Shown here piece by piece: positions 1 through 9,452 of a DNA stretch of 52,517 nt; the stretch's first letter is position 1; each line of letters opens with the position of its first letter. The stretch lies in the NCBI GenBank assembly GCA_029550685.1, contig JAKPGY010000213.1, forward strand, positions 1-52,517, written 5' to 3'. Under the pieces are notes generated by a model. It made no database searches. It was not told where the DNA came from and saw nothing but the letters and a program-made list of their open reading frames with translations. Both the position numbers and the translations under genes were made by a program. The DNA is from Bacillota bacterium (GTDB lineage: Bacteria > Bacillota > Syntrophomonadia > Syntrophomonadales > Syntrophomonadaceae).

Positions 1-81
1 GTATGTCGAATAGCGATTATTTGTATGTGTGGTTTTTGTGTCAATTTATGGCAATAAATTCATGGGGAGGTAAGAGTACTT

Positions 82-1185
82 ATGAGTTGGAGGAAGCTGG
101 GGGTTCTCCTGTTGGTGTTGATTTTTGCAGCTACCATGGTAATTGGCTGCGGTGGCTCGCAGGATAATGGCACAGCAGATAAGGCTGAAAAGGAGTTTAA
201 GGTTGGATTTATTTACATAGGTGCTCCCGGAGACGCTGGATGGACCTATGCTCACGATGAAGGCAGAAAGTATTTGGAACAGCAGATTCCAGGCGTTAAG
301 ACCGTTACCCTGGAGAACGTGCCCGAAGGTGCCGATGCTGAGCGCAGTATTGAGCAGTTAGTTCAGGAAGGATGCCAGGTGGTTATCGCCAACAGTTTCG
401 GTTATGGCGATCCCATGCTGGAAGTAGCCAAGCGTTATCCCGATGTAACCTTCCTGCATTGTTCAGGACTGCAGACATCTGAAAATGTTTCCACCTATTT
501 TGGACGTATTTATCAGGCTCGCTATTTAAGCGGCATGGTAGCGGGCGCCATGACCAAGAACGGCAAAATTGGTTATGCGGCAGCTTATCCCATTCCCGAA
601 GTTATTCGCGGTATTAATGCTTTTACCCTGGGCGTTCAGGCAGTGAACCCCAATGCTACCGTTAAGGTAGTCTGGTCCAATACCTGGGTTGATCCCACTT
701 TGGAAAAACAGGCAGCTCAGAGCTTAATCGATGCCGGCTGTGATGTTTTGGCCCAGCACGCTGATACTCCTGCGGTTCAGCAGGCTGCCCAGGATGCCGG
801 CATTTATTCCGTTGGCTATAACAGTGACATGCGCAAATTTGCTCCCGATGCTAACCTGACTTCCCCGATTTGGAACTGGGGACCCTATTATGTGCGGGCT
901 ATTCAGGGCGTTATGGATGGAACCTGGAAGAGCGAAGCATACTGGGGTGGTATGGCTGACGGCATCGTGGATCTGGCTCCTATTTCGGAAAAGGTTCCTA
1001 CTGAGATAGTTGACCAGGTACAAGCCAAGAAGCAGGAAATCATTCAGGGTGAATGGGATGTCTTCTTTGGCCCCATCAAAGCTCAGGATGGCACGGTTAA
1101 AGTGCCGGAAGGCCAGGTCATGACTGATGAAGAAATGCTCAGCATGGATTGGTTTGTATACGGAGTAGACGGGACCATTGAGTAA
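82..1185 (+). CDS. BMP-family substrate-binding lipoprotein of an ABC importer
   Basis: This 367-residue protein is the extracellular substrate-binding component of the transporter encoded by the next three genes. The N-terminus is a lipoprotein signal: charged MSWRK, a hydrophobic stretch, then the lipobox VIGC with Cys23 as the lipidated residue. The mature part (from about residue 40) has the BMP/Med fold pattern, including FKVGFIYIGAPGDAGWTYAH near the start and repeated YxGRIYQARYL-type helices. BMP proteins bind purine nucleosides or related bases; the GDAGW-type subgroup includes proteins thought to bind adenine, so a purine substrate is inferred, not shown. The start at 82 follows GGGGAGG at 64-70. 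A hairpin separates it from the ATPase gene, as is common for binding proteins needed in excess. Confidence 0.9.
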   Translation: MSWRKLGVLLLVLIFAATMVIGCGGSQDNGTADKAEKEFKVGFIYIGAPGDAGWTYAHDEGRKYLEQQIPGVKTVTLENVPEGADAERSIEQLVQEGCQVVIANSFGYGDPMLEVAKRYPDVTFLHCSGLQTSENVSTYFGRIYQARYLSGMVAGAMTKNGKIGYAAAYPIPEVIRGINAFTLGVQAVNPNATVKVVWSNTWVDPTLEKQAAQSLIDAGCDVLAQHADTPAVQQAAQDAGIYSVGYNSDMRKFAPDANLTSPIWNWGPYYVRAIQGVMDGTWKSEAYWGGMADGIVDLAPISEKVPTEIVDQVQAKKQEIIQGEWDVFFGPIKAQDGTVKVPEGQVMTDEEMLSMDWFVYGVDGTIE

Positions 1186-1207
1186 TATACCTGAGGCTTG
1201 TCTTAAT

Positions 1208-1229
1208 AAGGCGGCGTAAGCCGCCTTTT
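1208..1229 (+). terminator. Intercistronic hairpin, partial terminator or mRNA stabiliser
   Basis: AAGGCGGC (1208-1215) and GCCGCCTT (1220-1227) form a perfect 8-bp stem with a GTAA loop, followed by TTC. The T-run is short, so it probably lets some transcription through into the ATPase gene while protecting or ending the lipoprotein message. Confidence 0.6.
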
Positions 1230-1245
1230 CAATTGGAGGATCAGC

Positions 1246-2763
1246 ATGAAACGTGTTCCGGTTGTACAAATGGATGGCATTAACAAATGGTTTCCGGGAG
1301 TAAAGGCTAATAACAATATTAATTTCCGGGTCTATCCTGGTGAAATTCATGCCCTGCTGGGGGAAAACGGGGCGGGCAAGTCCACCCTGGCAAGTATACT
1401 GGCTGGGCTGTACCGGCCTGATTCCGGGACCATTAAAGTAAAAGGCCAGCCATTAAAGCTGCGTTCTCCCCGCTTGGCTCTGCAGGCTGGTATCGGCATG
1501 ATTTACCAGCATTTCCGCCTGGTAAACAATATGACGGTGGCGGAGAATGTGATGCTGGGAGCCAAAGGCGGGATCAGGATCCGCAGCGATAGGATAGAAC
1601 AAAGGGTAAGGGATTTATCGGAGCAATTCGGCCTGGCGGTGGATCCACATGCCCGTGTCAGCCATCTTTCCCTGGGTGAACAACAGCGGGTGGAAATCCT
1701 GAAAATGCTTTACCGGGGCTGTGATATTCTGATCATGGATGAACCTACTACGGTGCTGACTCCTCAGGAAGTAAAGGAATTGTTCCATACCCTGCGCTTA
1801 ATGGCTGATCAGGGTAAAGCAGTAGTTCTTATTACTCACAAACTTAGCGAAGTTATGGCCATAGCTGATTATGTAACGGTTTTACGCCGGGGAGAAGTGG
1901 TGGGGAGTGACCACATTCAAAACCTGGATGAACAAACCTTGACCCGCATGATGGTGGCCCGGGAAGTTATATTTCCAGAGTTTAACCGCAGTCACCAGCT
2001 CGGTCCCACTGTATTAGCAGTCAGTGACCTGAGTGTCCCCAATGACCGGGGACGGACAGCAGTGCGTCGTGCCAATTTGGAATTGCATGAGGGTGAAATT
2101 CTGGCTATAGCTGGAGTGGCCGGCAATGGGCAGCGTGAGCTGGTGGAGGCTTTGGCAGGCTTGAGGTCGGCATCCTCCGGGAGTATCCGGCTACGTGGCA
2201 AGGAAATAAGGCATTTACCCATCAGGGAGCGCTCGGCCATGGGGTTGACTTTTATTCCGGAAGACCGTTTGGGTATGGGGTTGGTTCCCAATATAAGTGT
2301 TGTGGAAAACGCCATGCTGCGGAATTACCGTTACCCTGAAAACCGGCGCGGATTATTATTGGATTATAGGAAGCTGGAAGCCTATACTCGTAGTCTGGTA
2401 GATCGCTACCAGGTAGCGGTGGCTAATATACATCATCCGGTTAATTACCTGTCCGGCGGGAATTTGCAAAAACTGCTGCTGGGGCGTGAGTTGGATTTAA
2501 ATCCGGACGTTCTGGTGGCTGCTTATCCGGTACGGGGATTGGATGTGGCGGCGGCTCAAGCTGTTTATGACTTAATGCTGGAACAGCGCCAGAAGGGTAC
2601 AGCCATTATGCTGGTTTTGGAAGATCTTGACGACATTTTCCGTTTGGCTGACCGGGTTGCTGTGATGTACAACGGTGAAATAAAAGCGATTTTGAATGTA
2701 AGGGAAACAGACATAGATAGTATTGGCGCTTTGATGTTAGGGGCCCAAAGAGTAGGAGTGTAA
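1246..2763 (+). CDS. Nucleoside-type ABC transporter, double ATP-binding subunit
   Basis: The 505-residue protein has two tandem ATPase domains, as in NupO/YufO of Bacillus and in sugar importers of the CUT2 class. The first domain is complete: Walker A GENGAGKS at about 39-46, signature LSLGEQQR near 141 and Walker B ILIMDEPT near 162. The second has the degenerate loop GVAGNGQRE near 290, signature LSGGN near 403, and a Walker B region (VLVAAYP) without the usual acidic pair. That degeneration is normal for the family, so one site probably hydrolyses ATP. The ATG at 1246 is preceded by GGAGG. Only one nucleotide separates it from the first permease gene. Confidence 0.93.
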   Translation: MKRVPVVQMDGINKWFPGVKANNNINFRVYPGEIHALLGENGAGKSTLASILAGLYRPDSGTIKVKGQPLKLRSPRLALQAGIGMIYQHFRLVNNMTVAENVMLGAKGGIRIRSDRIEQRVRDLSEQFGLAVDPHARVSHLSLGEQQRVEILKMLYRGCDILIMDEPTTVLTPQEVKELFHTLRLMADQGKAVVLITHKLSEVMAIADYVTVLRRGEVVGSDHIQNLDEQTLTRMMVAREVIFPEFNRSHQLGPTVLAVSDLSVPNDRGRTAVRRANLELHEGEILAIAGVAGNGQRELVEALAGLRSASSGSIRLRGKEIRHLPIRERSAMGLTFIPEDRLGMGLVPNISVVENAMLRNYRYPENRRGLLLDYRKLEAYTRSLVDRYQVAVANIHHPVNYLSGGNLQKLLLGRELDLNPDVLVAAYPVRGLDVAAAQAVYDLMLEQRQKGTAIMLVLEDLDDIFRLADRVAVMYNGEIKAILNVRETDIDSIGALMLGAQRVGV

Positions 2764-2764
2764 T

Positions 2765-3826
2765 ATGAACAGGTTAAGGCTCGTCCGCAGGAACAATGAA
2801 TCATGGCTGGTGAAAGTAGCCGTACCTATTGCCTCCATATTACTGGCAATACTGGTGGGCTGGATTTTCCTAGCTGTGTCAGGGTACGAGGCAGCAGAGA
2901 CATACCGGCGCATGATACAGGGAGCTTTTGGTAGTCCCTATGCTGTTTCGGAGACCATTGTCAAAGCTATACCCCTGGCCCTTACCGGTCTGGCAGTATC
3001 CATTGCCTTTCGTATGAAACTCTGGAACATCGGGGCTGAAGGACAGCTGTATATGGGGGCTTTCGCTGCCGGCGGCGTGGTACTGCTTTTGGGGGATTGG
3101 CCCTCTTTGCCGCTGCTAACCCTTATGCTGGTAGCGGGATTTGCAGCGGGAGCCATATGGGGCCTAATCCCCGGAGCCTTAAGAGCTATATGGAATGTCA
3201 ATGAGACCATAACCACTTTGCTGCTCAACTATGTAGCTATTTTCTGGGTAAGCTACCTGGTGTTCGGACCCTGGAAGGACCCCAATGCCATGGGTTTCCC
3301 CCTGGCTCCGCGTTTTCCGGAGACAGCTTATTTGCCGGCCATTCCAGGAAGCCGGGTGCATGTAGGCATTCTAATTGCTGTGGCAGTAGCCATCATATTA
3401 TACATGGTGATGAAGTACACCCGCTGGGGTTTTGAAGTGCGCGTAGCCGGCGAGAGCCCGGAAGCTGCCAGGTATGCAGGTATGAATGTAGCCAGGAATA
3501 TCCTGCTGGTAATGCTGGTCAGCGGCGGTATTGCCGGAATGACTGGCATGATCGAGGTGTCAGGCATTACTCACCGCCTGCAGCAGGACATTTCGGCCAA
3601 TTATGGGTATACCGGCATTATAATTGCCTGGCTGGCTCGCTTGAATCCCTTCGCAATTCTCTTGGTGGCCTTTTTGTTTGGGGCCTTGCTGGTAGGGGGA
3701 TTCGGGGTGCAGACCTTCGGCATCCCCTATGCCATTGTACTGATGCTGCAGGGAGCAGTATTATTCTTCCTGCTGGCAGGAGAGATCATGCTCAAATATC
3801 GTGTGACTATGAGCCGGGAGGATTAA
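2765..3826 (+). CDS. Nucleoside-type ABC transporter permease 1
   Basis: This 353-residue integral membrane protein has a single N-terminal hydrophobic segment (about 18-42), then eight or so further segments. It contains the family's conserved cytoplasmic stretch RVAGESPEAARYAGMNV, which in BMP-type importers contacts the ATPase. It is the NupP/YufP-type partner and forms a heterodimeric channel with the next gene product. AGGAG precedes the ATG by about 7 nt and one base separates it from the following gene, so the permeases are translated together. Confidence 0.92.
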   Translation: MNRLRLVRRNNESWLVKVAVPIASILLAILVGWIFLAVSGYEAAETYRRMIQGAFGSPYAVSETIVKAIPLALTGLAVSIAFRMKLWNIGAEGQLYMGAFAAGGVVLLLGDWPSLPLLTLMLVAGFAAGAIWGLIPGALRAIWNVNETITTLLLNYVAIFWVSYLVFGPWKDPNAMGFPLAPRFPETAYLPAIPGSRVHVGILIAVAVAIILYMVMKYTRWGFEVRVAGESPEAARYAGMNVARNILLVMLVSGGIAGMTGMIEVSGITHRLQQDISANYGYTGIIIAWLARLNPFAILLVAFLFGALLVGGFGVQTFGIPYAIVLMLQGAVLFFLLAGEIMLKYRVTMSRED

Positions 3827-3827
3827 T

Positions 3828-4757
3828 ATGGACCTGAATAGTATTGTCGCTCTTCTTGCCGTGGCTATTGTAGCTGGCACACCGCTGCTCTTTGCAGCCA
3901 TGGGTGAGGTTATAGCAGAAAGATCGGGCATATTGAACCTGGGTGTGGAAGGAATGATGTTAGTAGGAGCGGTTACCGGTTTTATGGTTACCATCAATAC
4001 CGGAAATCATTGGCTGGGTATTTTGGCAGCAGCAGGAGGGGGAGCGATCCTGTCCGCTATTCATGCTTTTATATGCGTCACCCTGAAAGGCAACCAGGTA
4101 GTGAGCGGTTTGGCTTTAACCATATTTGGAACTGGAACCAGCGGTTTTCTAGGCAAAAACTATGTAGGACTGCCGGTGGCGGATAGGTTTACTTCTATTG
4201 ATATACCTTGGTTAGGGGATATTCCAATACTGGGACCCATTCTATTTCAGCATGATGCGATGGTTTACCTGAGCATGATCTTGGCTTTGGCTTTATGGTA
4301 TATTATGTATCGCACCAGTTGGGGGCTGAGCATTAGATCTGTAGGTGAGAACCCGGCTGCGGCAGATGCGGTAGGTATCAGTGTTTCCCGGGTGCGCTAT
4401 CTGGCTACCATTATTGGGGGCATGATGGCTGGACTGGGAGGTGCTTACCTGTCTTTGGCCTATGCACCCACCTGGCAGGAGAGTATCACTGCCGGGCGGG
4501 GTTGGATTGCAGTAGCTCTGGTAATTTTTGCTCTCTGGAACCCGCTGCGAGCAATTGCCGGATCCTATTTATTTGGGGGTGTGGAAGCTCTGACTTTCCG
4601 TATCCAGACTGCCGGATTTCAAATATCCCCCTTTTTCCTGTCCATGCTGCCTTACCTTTTTACCATACTGGTTCTGGTAGCAGTAACCATCCGCTTGAGG
4701 CAGGAAGCCGGAGTTCCGGCTGCCTTAGGATTTCCCTATGACCGGGAGGAACGGTGA
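3828..4757 (+). CDS. Nucleoside-type ABC transporter permease 2
   Basis: This 309-residue, very hydrophobic protein is the second permease (NupQ/YufQ type). Near its start it shows the family hallmark IAERSGILNLGVEGMML, and later the loop RSVGENPAAADAVGISV, equivalent to the GESP loop of permease 1. It ends the four-gene importer operon. The ATG at 3828 follows GGGAGG in the end of permease 1. No strong terminator follows; the 197 bases before tldD are AT-rich and hold a promoter. Confidence 0.92.
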   Translation: MDLNSIVALLAVAIVAGTPLLFAAMGEVIAERSGILNLGVEGMMLVGAVTGFMVTINTGNHWLGILAAAGGGAILSAIHAFICVTLKGNQVVSGLALTIFGTGTSGFLGKNYVGLPVADRFTSIDIPWLGDIPILGPILFQHDAMVYLSMILALALWYIMYRTSWGLSIRSVGENPAAADAVGISVSRVRYLATIIGGMMAGLGGAYLSLAYAPTWQESITAGRGWIAVALVIFALWNPLRAIAGSYLFGGVEALTFRIQTAGFQISPFFLSMLPYLFTILVLVAVTIRLRQEAGVPAALGFPYDREER

Positions 4758-4889
4758 TTTTGTTTATGCAGATTAACGCTGATTATTTAATAGCACGCTG
4801 TTTTTATAATTTACTAAGAATGGAACTTACTAAAAATAATGATTAATCTGTATATAAAAGAAGGTTTAGGTATTTTCTTATTTAACATG

Positions 4890-4918
4890 TAGACAATAAA
4901 TAATGAGTTACTTATAGT
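4890..4918 (+). promoter_or_regulatory. SigA-type promoter for tldD-tldE
   Basis: TAGACA (4890-4895) and TATAGT (4913-4918) each match the housekeeping consensus at five of six positions, with an ideal 17-nt spacer. The start point would fall near 4925, giving a leader of about 30 nt before the tldD ribosome site. Inferred by eye. Confidence 0.6.
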
Positions 4919-4954
4919 GATTGTTAACAACTACCAATTTATTGCGGAGGACCC

Positions 4955-6382
4955 ATGATGGATCACATGCTGCTGGCGGAAATTCTCGATGAAGCCTTGA
5001 AAAAAGGCGGGGATTTCGCCGAAATTTATATAGAGGAAAAAGTCAGCACCAGTGTTTACTGTGAAGATGACCGTATAGAAAAGATTAACAGCGGTCGAGA
5101 ACGAGGAGCGGGCATTCGCGTCCTGGCAAAAGGGCGCACTTCCTATGTATATACCAATGATTTGAGCCGGGAAGGGCTTCTCAAAGCGGCTAGAGTAGCC
5201 GGGCATGCCGCCCGGTCCCAGCAGGCAGGAACTCACGGCCCGATTAGCTTGCAGAGCAAGCCGGGCCCGGAACCGGTTCGTTATCTTCGCCTTCCTGAAA
5301 ACGTACTGTTTGATGAGAAAATTGAGCATGTTCTGGCTGCTAACCGGGCTGCCCGGGAGTTGGGGACGGATATTAAACAGGTTACCGTAGCCGTTGGTGA
5401 CAATCATAAATCGGTGTTGATTGCCAACAGTGACGGTGAAATAGTTGAAGATGACCGGGTACGGGTGCGCTTTGTGGTCAGCGCGGTAGCCGAACGGAAT
5501 GGGGTTATCCAAACTGGTTACGAGTCAGCTGGAGGTGTAGCCGGCTGGGAGCTTTTAGACCAGATTTCCCCGGTGGACATGGCGCGTCGAGCTGGAGAAC
5601 TGGCTATTAAAATGCTGGATGCCCGCCCGGCACCAGTGGGCAGAATGCCGGTGGTTATGTCGTCGGAAGCAGGGGGAACCATGGTGCATGAAGCCTGCGG
5701 GCACGGATTGGAAGCGGATTTGGTACAAAAAGGATTATCAGTCTATCGCAACAAATTGGGTCAGCAGGTAGCCGCTTCTATAGTCAGTGTTATAGATGAT
5801 GCTACTATACCTGGAAAATTTGGCTCCCTTCGCTTTGATGATGAAGGTACCCCCGGACAACGTACGGTTTTAATAGACAAAGGCCATCTGGTGGGTTATC
5901 TGTACGACCGCTTGACCGCCGCTAAGGATCAGGTTAAGTCTACCGGCAATGGCCGCCGGGAATCATACCAGCACAAACCTATTCCCCGTATGACCAATAC
6001 CTTTATAGCCCCCGGGGAAGATGATCCAGAGGAAATCATACGTTCTACATCTCGTGGCCTGTTGGTAAAGAAAATGGGCGGTGGACAGGTCAACACTACC
6101 AATGGCGATTTTGTTTTCGAGGTTCAGGAAGGCTATCTAATAGAGAATGGTAAAATCGGAGCAGCGGTTAGAGGAGCCACTCTGACCGGCAACGGTCCGG
6201 AAGTCTTAGCCAGCATTGACCGGGTAGGACGCGATCTGGGTTATGCTATCGGTACCTGTGGCAAAGATGGGCAGGGTGTGCCAGTAGCTGACGCTCAACC
6301 AACCATTCGTATTAAAGAATTAACCGTGGGAGGTACTTCTCACGAAGGCCACCCGGCTTTATACAGGATAAGAAGGAAGTAG
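4955..6382 (+). CDS. tldD: TldD metalloprotease
   Basis: The 475-residue protein is the catalytic half of the TldD/TldE (PmbA) heterodimeric zinc protease, which degrades unfolded peptides and trims some ribosomally made peptides such as microcins. The zinc motif HEACGH, followed by GLEAD, lies at about 245-250 and is intact, and the conserved C-terminal glycine-rich region is complete. Length matches the family. Two adjacent ATG codons (4955 and 4958) follow GGAGG at 4946-4950; either may be used. tldE follows after 13 nt, as expected for a heterodimer. No modified-peptide precursor was seen nearby. Confidence 0.93.
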   Translation: MMDHMLLAEILDEALKKGGDFAEIYIEEKVSTSVYCEDDRIEKINSGRERGAGIRVLAKGRTSYVYTNDLSREGLLKAARVAGHAARSQQAGTHGPISLQSKPGPEPVRYLRLPENVLFDEKIEHVLAANRAARELGTDIKQVTVAVGDNHKSVLIANSDGEIVEDDRVRVRFVVSAVAERNGVIQTGYESAGGVAGWELLDQISPVDMARRAGELAIKMLDARPAPVGRMPVVMSSEAGGTMVHEACGHGLEADLVQKGLSVYRNKLGQQVAASIVSVIDDATIPGKFGSLRFDDEGTPGQRTVLIDKGHLVGYLYDRLTAAKDQVKSTGNGRRESYQHKPIPRMTNTFIAPGEDDPEEIIRSTSRGLLVKKMGGGQVNTTNGDFVFEVQEGYLIENGKIGAAVRGATLTGNGPEVLASIDRVGRDLGYAIGTCGKDGQGVPVADAQPTIRIKELTVGGTSHEGHPALYRIRRK

Positions 6383-6395
6383 GTGGAGAAGACCG

Positions 6396-7736
6396 GTGCA
6401 GGAGCGATTGACCGGTATAGGAGAGGCATTACTTGATAAGGCACACCGTCTGGGAGTTGATGCCGAGGTCTTTTTACTACACAACCGTGAATTAATGATA
6501 GAAGTTGTGGAAGGACAAGTTGATACCCTGAAGGAAGCCGAAGAAATGGGACTGGGACTGAGGGTGATTAAGGGCAATCGGCTGGGATTTGCCTTTACCA
6601 GTGACCTGTCGCCTAAAGCACTGGAGGAGGTTTGGGATGCGGCGGTAAGCATATGCAGTTATACAGCTTCAGACCATTACCTGTCTTTGCCCAGTGGTCC
6701 GGTTAAGTATCCCTCTTTGATAGTATATGATCCGGTTATTGCCCATACCAGTATAGAAGAAAAAATTGAACTGGCCCGGCAGGCGGAAAGAGCCAGCCGG
6801 CAACATGACTCGCGAATCACAGTGATAGAAAGGGCTGGCTACGAAGACAGCGAATTTCACTCCCTCATTCTTAATACCCGGGGTATTTGTGCTTATGCCC
6901 AAGGAAATTACTGCGGAACTTATGTTTTTGCCGTAGCTGAAGAAGATGAAGATGCGCAGACCGGCTTTTCCATAAGTATTAAGCAGAAACTGGCAGATCT
7001 GGATCCGCTGGCAGTGGGGCAGGAAGCTGCCCATAATGCGGTGCGGAGCCTCCATGCCCGTCGTGCCCCTTCAGGGAGGATTCCCTGCATCATGGAACCG
7101 TATGTAGTTACCCGCTTTTTAGGCATAATTGCTCAGATGGTGGATGCAGAAGCAGTGCAAAAAGGGAAATCCCTATTTAAAGGGAGGATTGGGCAGAAGG
7201 TAGGAGCAGAGTGTATTTCCCTGACTGATGATGGAACCTATCCGGGAGGAGTAAGCAGCTTCCCTTTTGACAGTGAAGGAGTACCTTGCCAGCGCACCGA
7301 ATTGATACGCGACGGACACTTGGTGGGGTATCTGTATGATACTTATACTGCCAATCGTGACCATACCAGGTCTACTGGTAACGGGCAGCGCAGTTCATTC
7401 CGGGGACTGCCTTCAGTGGGAAGCACCAATTTTATGATAGAGCCGGGCACTAGGTCCTTAAATCAATTAATGGATGACATACCCTATGGTTTTTACATAA
7501 CTGAAGTCATGGGCATGCATACTGCCAATCCCATATCGGGAGAGTTTTCTGTAGGGGCGGCGGGACTGCTGATTGAAAAGGGCCAATTAACCAAGCCGGT
7601 ACGGGGAGTGACCATTGCCGGCAATATAATGCAGCTGCTGGAACAGGTAGAAGCGGTAGGCAATGACATGCGCTTTTTTGGTGGTCGGGGTGCGCCGTCT
7701 TTGCGCATACGTTATCTGAGCCTGAGCGGGGAGTAA
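6396..7736 (+). CDS. tldE: TldE/PmbA metalloprotease subunit
   Basis: This 446-residue TldD paralogue is the non-catalytic partner. At the position of the TldD zinc motif it reads VVTRFLG without HExxxH, as is normal for TldE. The flanking AEAVQKGKS and SSFPFDSEGVP blocks align with the TldD sequence upstream, showing common descent. The GTG start at 6396 is preceded by GGTGGAG. It probably assembles with TldD in the cytoplasm. Confidence 0.92.
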   Translation: MQERLTGIGEALLDKAHRLGVDAEVFLLHNRELMIEVVEGQVDTLKEAEEMGLGLRVIKGNRLGFAFTSDLSPKALEEVWDAAVSICSYTASDHYLSLPSGPVKYPSLIVYDPVIAHTSIEEKIELARQAERASRQHDSRITVIERAGYEDSEFHSLILNTRGICAYAQGNYCGTYVFAVAEEDEDAQTGFSISIKQKLADLDPLAVGQEAAHNAVRSLHARRAPSGRIPCIMEPYVVTRFLGIIAQMVDAEAVQKGKSLFKGRIGQKVGAECISLTDDGTYPGGVSSFPFDSEGVPCQRTELIRDGHLVGYLYDTYTANRDHTRSTGNGQRSSFRGLPSVGSTNFMIEPGTRSLNQLMDDIPYGFYITEVMGMHTANPISGEFSVGAAGLLIEKGQLTKPVRGVTIAGNIMQLLEQVEAVGNDMRFFGGRGAPSLRIRYLSLSGE

Positions 7737-7753
7737 TTAAAGGGAGGAAATTT

Positions 7754-8191
7754 ATGGCCAAAATTCTTGTGATTCATGGCCCCAACCTGAACCTGTTGGG
7801 AGAGCGGGAACCGGCTATTTATGGAGAGCAAACCCTGGATGATATTAATAAAATGCTTAAGGACACCGCGGCAAAACATCAGGTGGAAGTGGATTGCTTC
7901 CAATCCAACCATGAAGGAGCCATTGTTGATCAGATTCAGGCAGCCCGGGACCAATATGAGGCCGTCATTATTAATGCAGGGGCTTATACTCATTACAGTA
8001 TAGCTATCTTAGATGCCTTACGCTCCTTTAAAGGGCCGGTTATAGAGGTGCACCTGTCCAATATTTACCAGCGGGAAAGCTATCGACACCGCTCCCTGGT
8101 TTCGGAAGCTGCCACAGGTGGAATTTTTGGCCTGGGAGCCTTAAGCTACAAACTGGCCCTGCTGGGGATAATTGAAATGCTGAATTTGTAG
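7754..8191 (+). CDS. aroQ: 3-dehydroquinate dehydratase, type II
   Basis: AroQ converts 3-dehydroquinate to 3-dehydroshikimate, the third step of the shikimate route to aromatic amino acids. At 145 residues it has the normal type II length. Signature blocks are GPNLNLLGEREP at 9-20, the catalytic tyrosine in AIYGEQT, NAGAYTHYSIA around 75, and the catalytic histidine in EVHLSNI. GGGAGG precedes the ATG. It corresponds to B. subtilis YqhS, which also sits just before the Xaa-Pro peptidase gene. Confidence 0.96.
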   Translation: MAKILVIHGPNLNLLGEREPAIYGEQTLDDINKMLKDTAAKHQVEVDCFQSNHEGAIVDQIQAARDQYEAVIINAGAYTHYSIAILDALRSFKGPVIEVHLSNIYQRESYRHRSLVSEAATGGIFGLGALSYKLALLGIIEMLNL

Positions 8192-8218
8192 GGTGCGCAA
8201 CCCTCAATTTTGCCGTGT

Positions 8219-8346
8219 GTTGCAACGGCTTGTCGCAAGTCACTCGCCCGGCTAATACCCTTGCCCTGACGCAAAGTTTATTTTCACAACGCTGACCCTA
8301 AAGAGGACTTGTCATTCATCGTGACGACGGAACAGGTGCGATGACA
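8219..8346. repeat. Dispersed intergenic repeat copy between aroQ and pepQ
   Basis: Two segments here recur 39 kb away. Bases 8220-8264 match 47380-47423 with only a few differences (shared core CACTCGCCCGGCTAATACCC). Bases 8318-8341, ATCGTGACGACGGAACAGG and onward, match 47662-47685 exactly. The CACTCGCCCGGCTAA core also appears inverted at 47771-47788. The element lies entirely between the two genes and has no credible ORF. Confidence 0.7.
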
Positions 8347-8375
8347 CTGCACTACAATACCAATGAGGTGAGCAT

Positions 8376-9434
8376 TTGAATCAGCGGATTACCCGTTTAC
8401 GGCAGAGTCTGGAGAAATTAAAACTGGATGGAATTATAATTGACCGCCGGGAGAACATCTACTACTTGTCGGGTTTTACTGGCGGTGCTGATGCCAGGCT
8501 GCTGGTAACAGATCAAGAGACTCTGCTTTTTACCGATTCCCGATATACAGAACAAGCTGCACGGGAATCGCCGGAGTGGACATTGATTGAAGAGAAGCCT
8601 CCCCTGGGTCAGGCTCTCAAGGAACGAGTCCGGCGCCTAGAAAAAGTAGGCCTAGAGGATACTGTATCCTATAGACTTTTTAGAGAGCTTAGAGAGGAAA
8701 TGGACGAGACAATTATCCCAGTCAGCGATGTGGTGGAAGAGCTCCGGGTAATAAAAGAACCAGAGGAACTGGAGAATCTTCGTAAAGCAGCGGCGATAGG
8801 AAGTGAAGTATTTTCCGATCTTTTGTTACAGCTGCAGGCAGGAATGACCGAGCGCAGTGTGGCTTGTTTAATTATCTCCGCTCTACGGCAAAGGGGAGCT
8901 GAGAAAGAATCTTTCGACCCCATTGCGGTCAGCGGGCCCAATGCCTCCCTGCCCCACGGTATGCCAGGAGACCGCGTTCTCCAAAAAGGAGATATGCTGA
9001 CTTTGGATTACGGTGGGTTTTATCAAGGTTATGCAGGAGATATGACCCGGACGGTGGCTATTGGTGAAGCAGGCCCTCGCTTACGCGATTTGTATGCTAA
9101 GCTGCTGGAAGCTCAGCAATACGGTGTGGAACAGGTTAGAGCCGGACTTAAATGCTCCGACTTGGACCGGTTGGTAAGGGAACGGCTGCGTGAGTATGAC
9201 TTGGATCAGTTTTTTGCTCATAGTACAGGTCATGGCATCGGCTTGGAGATTCATGAATCCCCCAGTGTTTCCTCCCGCAGCCAGTGGATATTGCAGGAAG
9301 GTATGGTTATTACCATTGAACCAGGAGTATACATACCCGGCTGGGGAGGAATTCGCATCGAGGATAGCGTAATAGTAAAAAACTATGGCTGTGAAGTAAT
9401 CACCAACTCGCCCAAACAGTTAATCGTTATATAA
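8376..9434 (+). CDS. Xaa-Pro aminopeptidase/dipeptidase, M24B family
   Basis: The 352-residue cytoplasmic peptidase has an N-terminal creatinase-like domain (about 1-130) and a C-terminal pita-bread domain. The five metal ligands are visible: two aspartates in LDYGGFYQGYAGDMTRT near 211 and 222, His in HSTGHGIG near 285, Glu in IEPGVY near 315 and Glu in IRIED near 329. It releases N-terminal residues before proline and matches YqhT, which also precedes efp in B. subtilis. The TTG start at 8376 follows GAGGTG; no ATG gives a better fit. Confidence 0.93.
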   Translation: MNQRITRLRQSLEKLKLDGIIIDRRENIYYLSGFTGGADARLLVTDQETLLFTDSRYTEQAARESPEWTLIEEKPPLGQALKERVRRLEKVGLEDTVSYRLFRELREEMDETIIPVSDVVEELRVIKEPEELENLRKAAAIGSEVFSDLLLQLQAGMTERSVACLIISALRQRGAEKESFDPIAVSGPNASLPHGMPGDRVLQKGDMLTLDYGGFYQGYAGDMTRTVAIGEAGPRLRDLYAKLLEAQQYGVEQVRAGLKCSDLDRLVRERLREYDLDQFFAHSTGHGIGLEIHESPSVSSRSQWILQEGMVITIEPGVYIPGWGGIRIEDSVIVKNYGCEVITNSPKQLIVI

Positions 9435-9452
9435 ATGGAGGGATTGCATTAG

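Noticed and set aside
2449..2560. Damaged second ATPase domain of the importer
   Set aside because: The missing Walker B acidic pair is typical of this transporter family and is not a sign of decay.
6990..7180. TldE lacking the zinc motif as a broken protease
   Set aside because: TldE is normally the non-catalytic partner, so the absence is expected.
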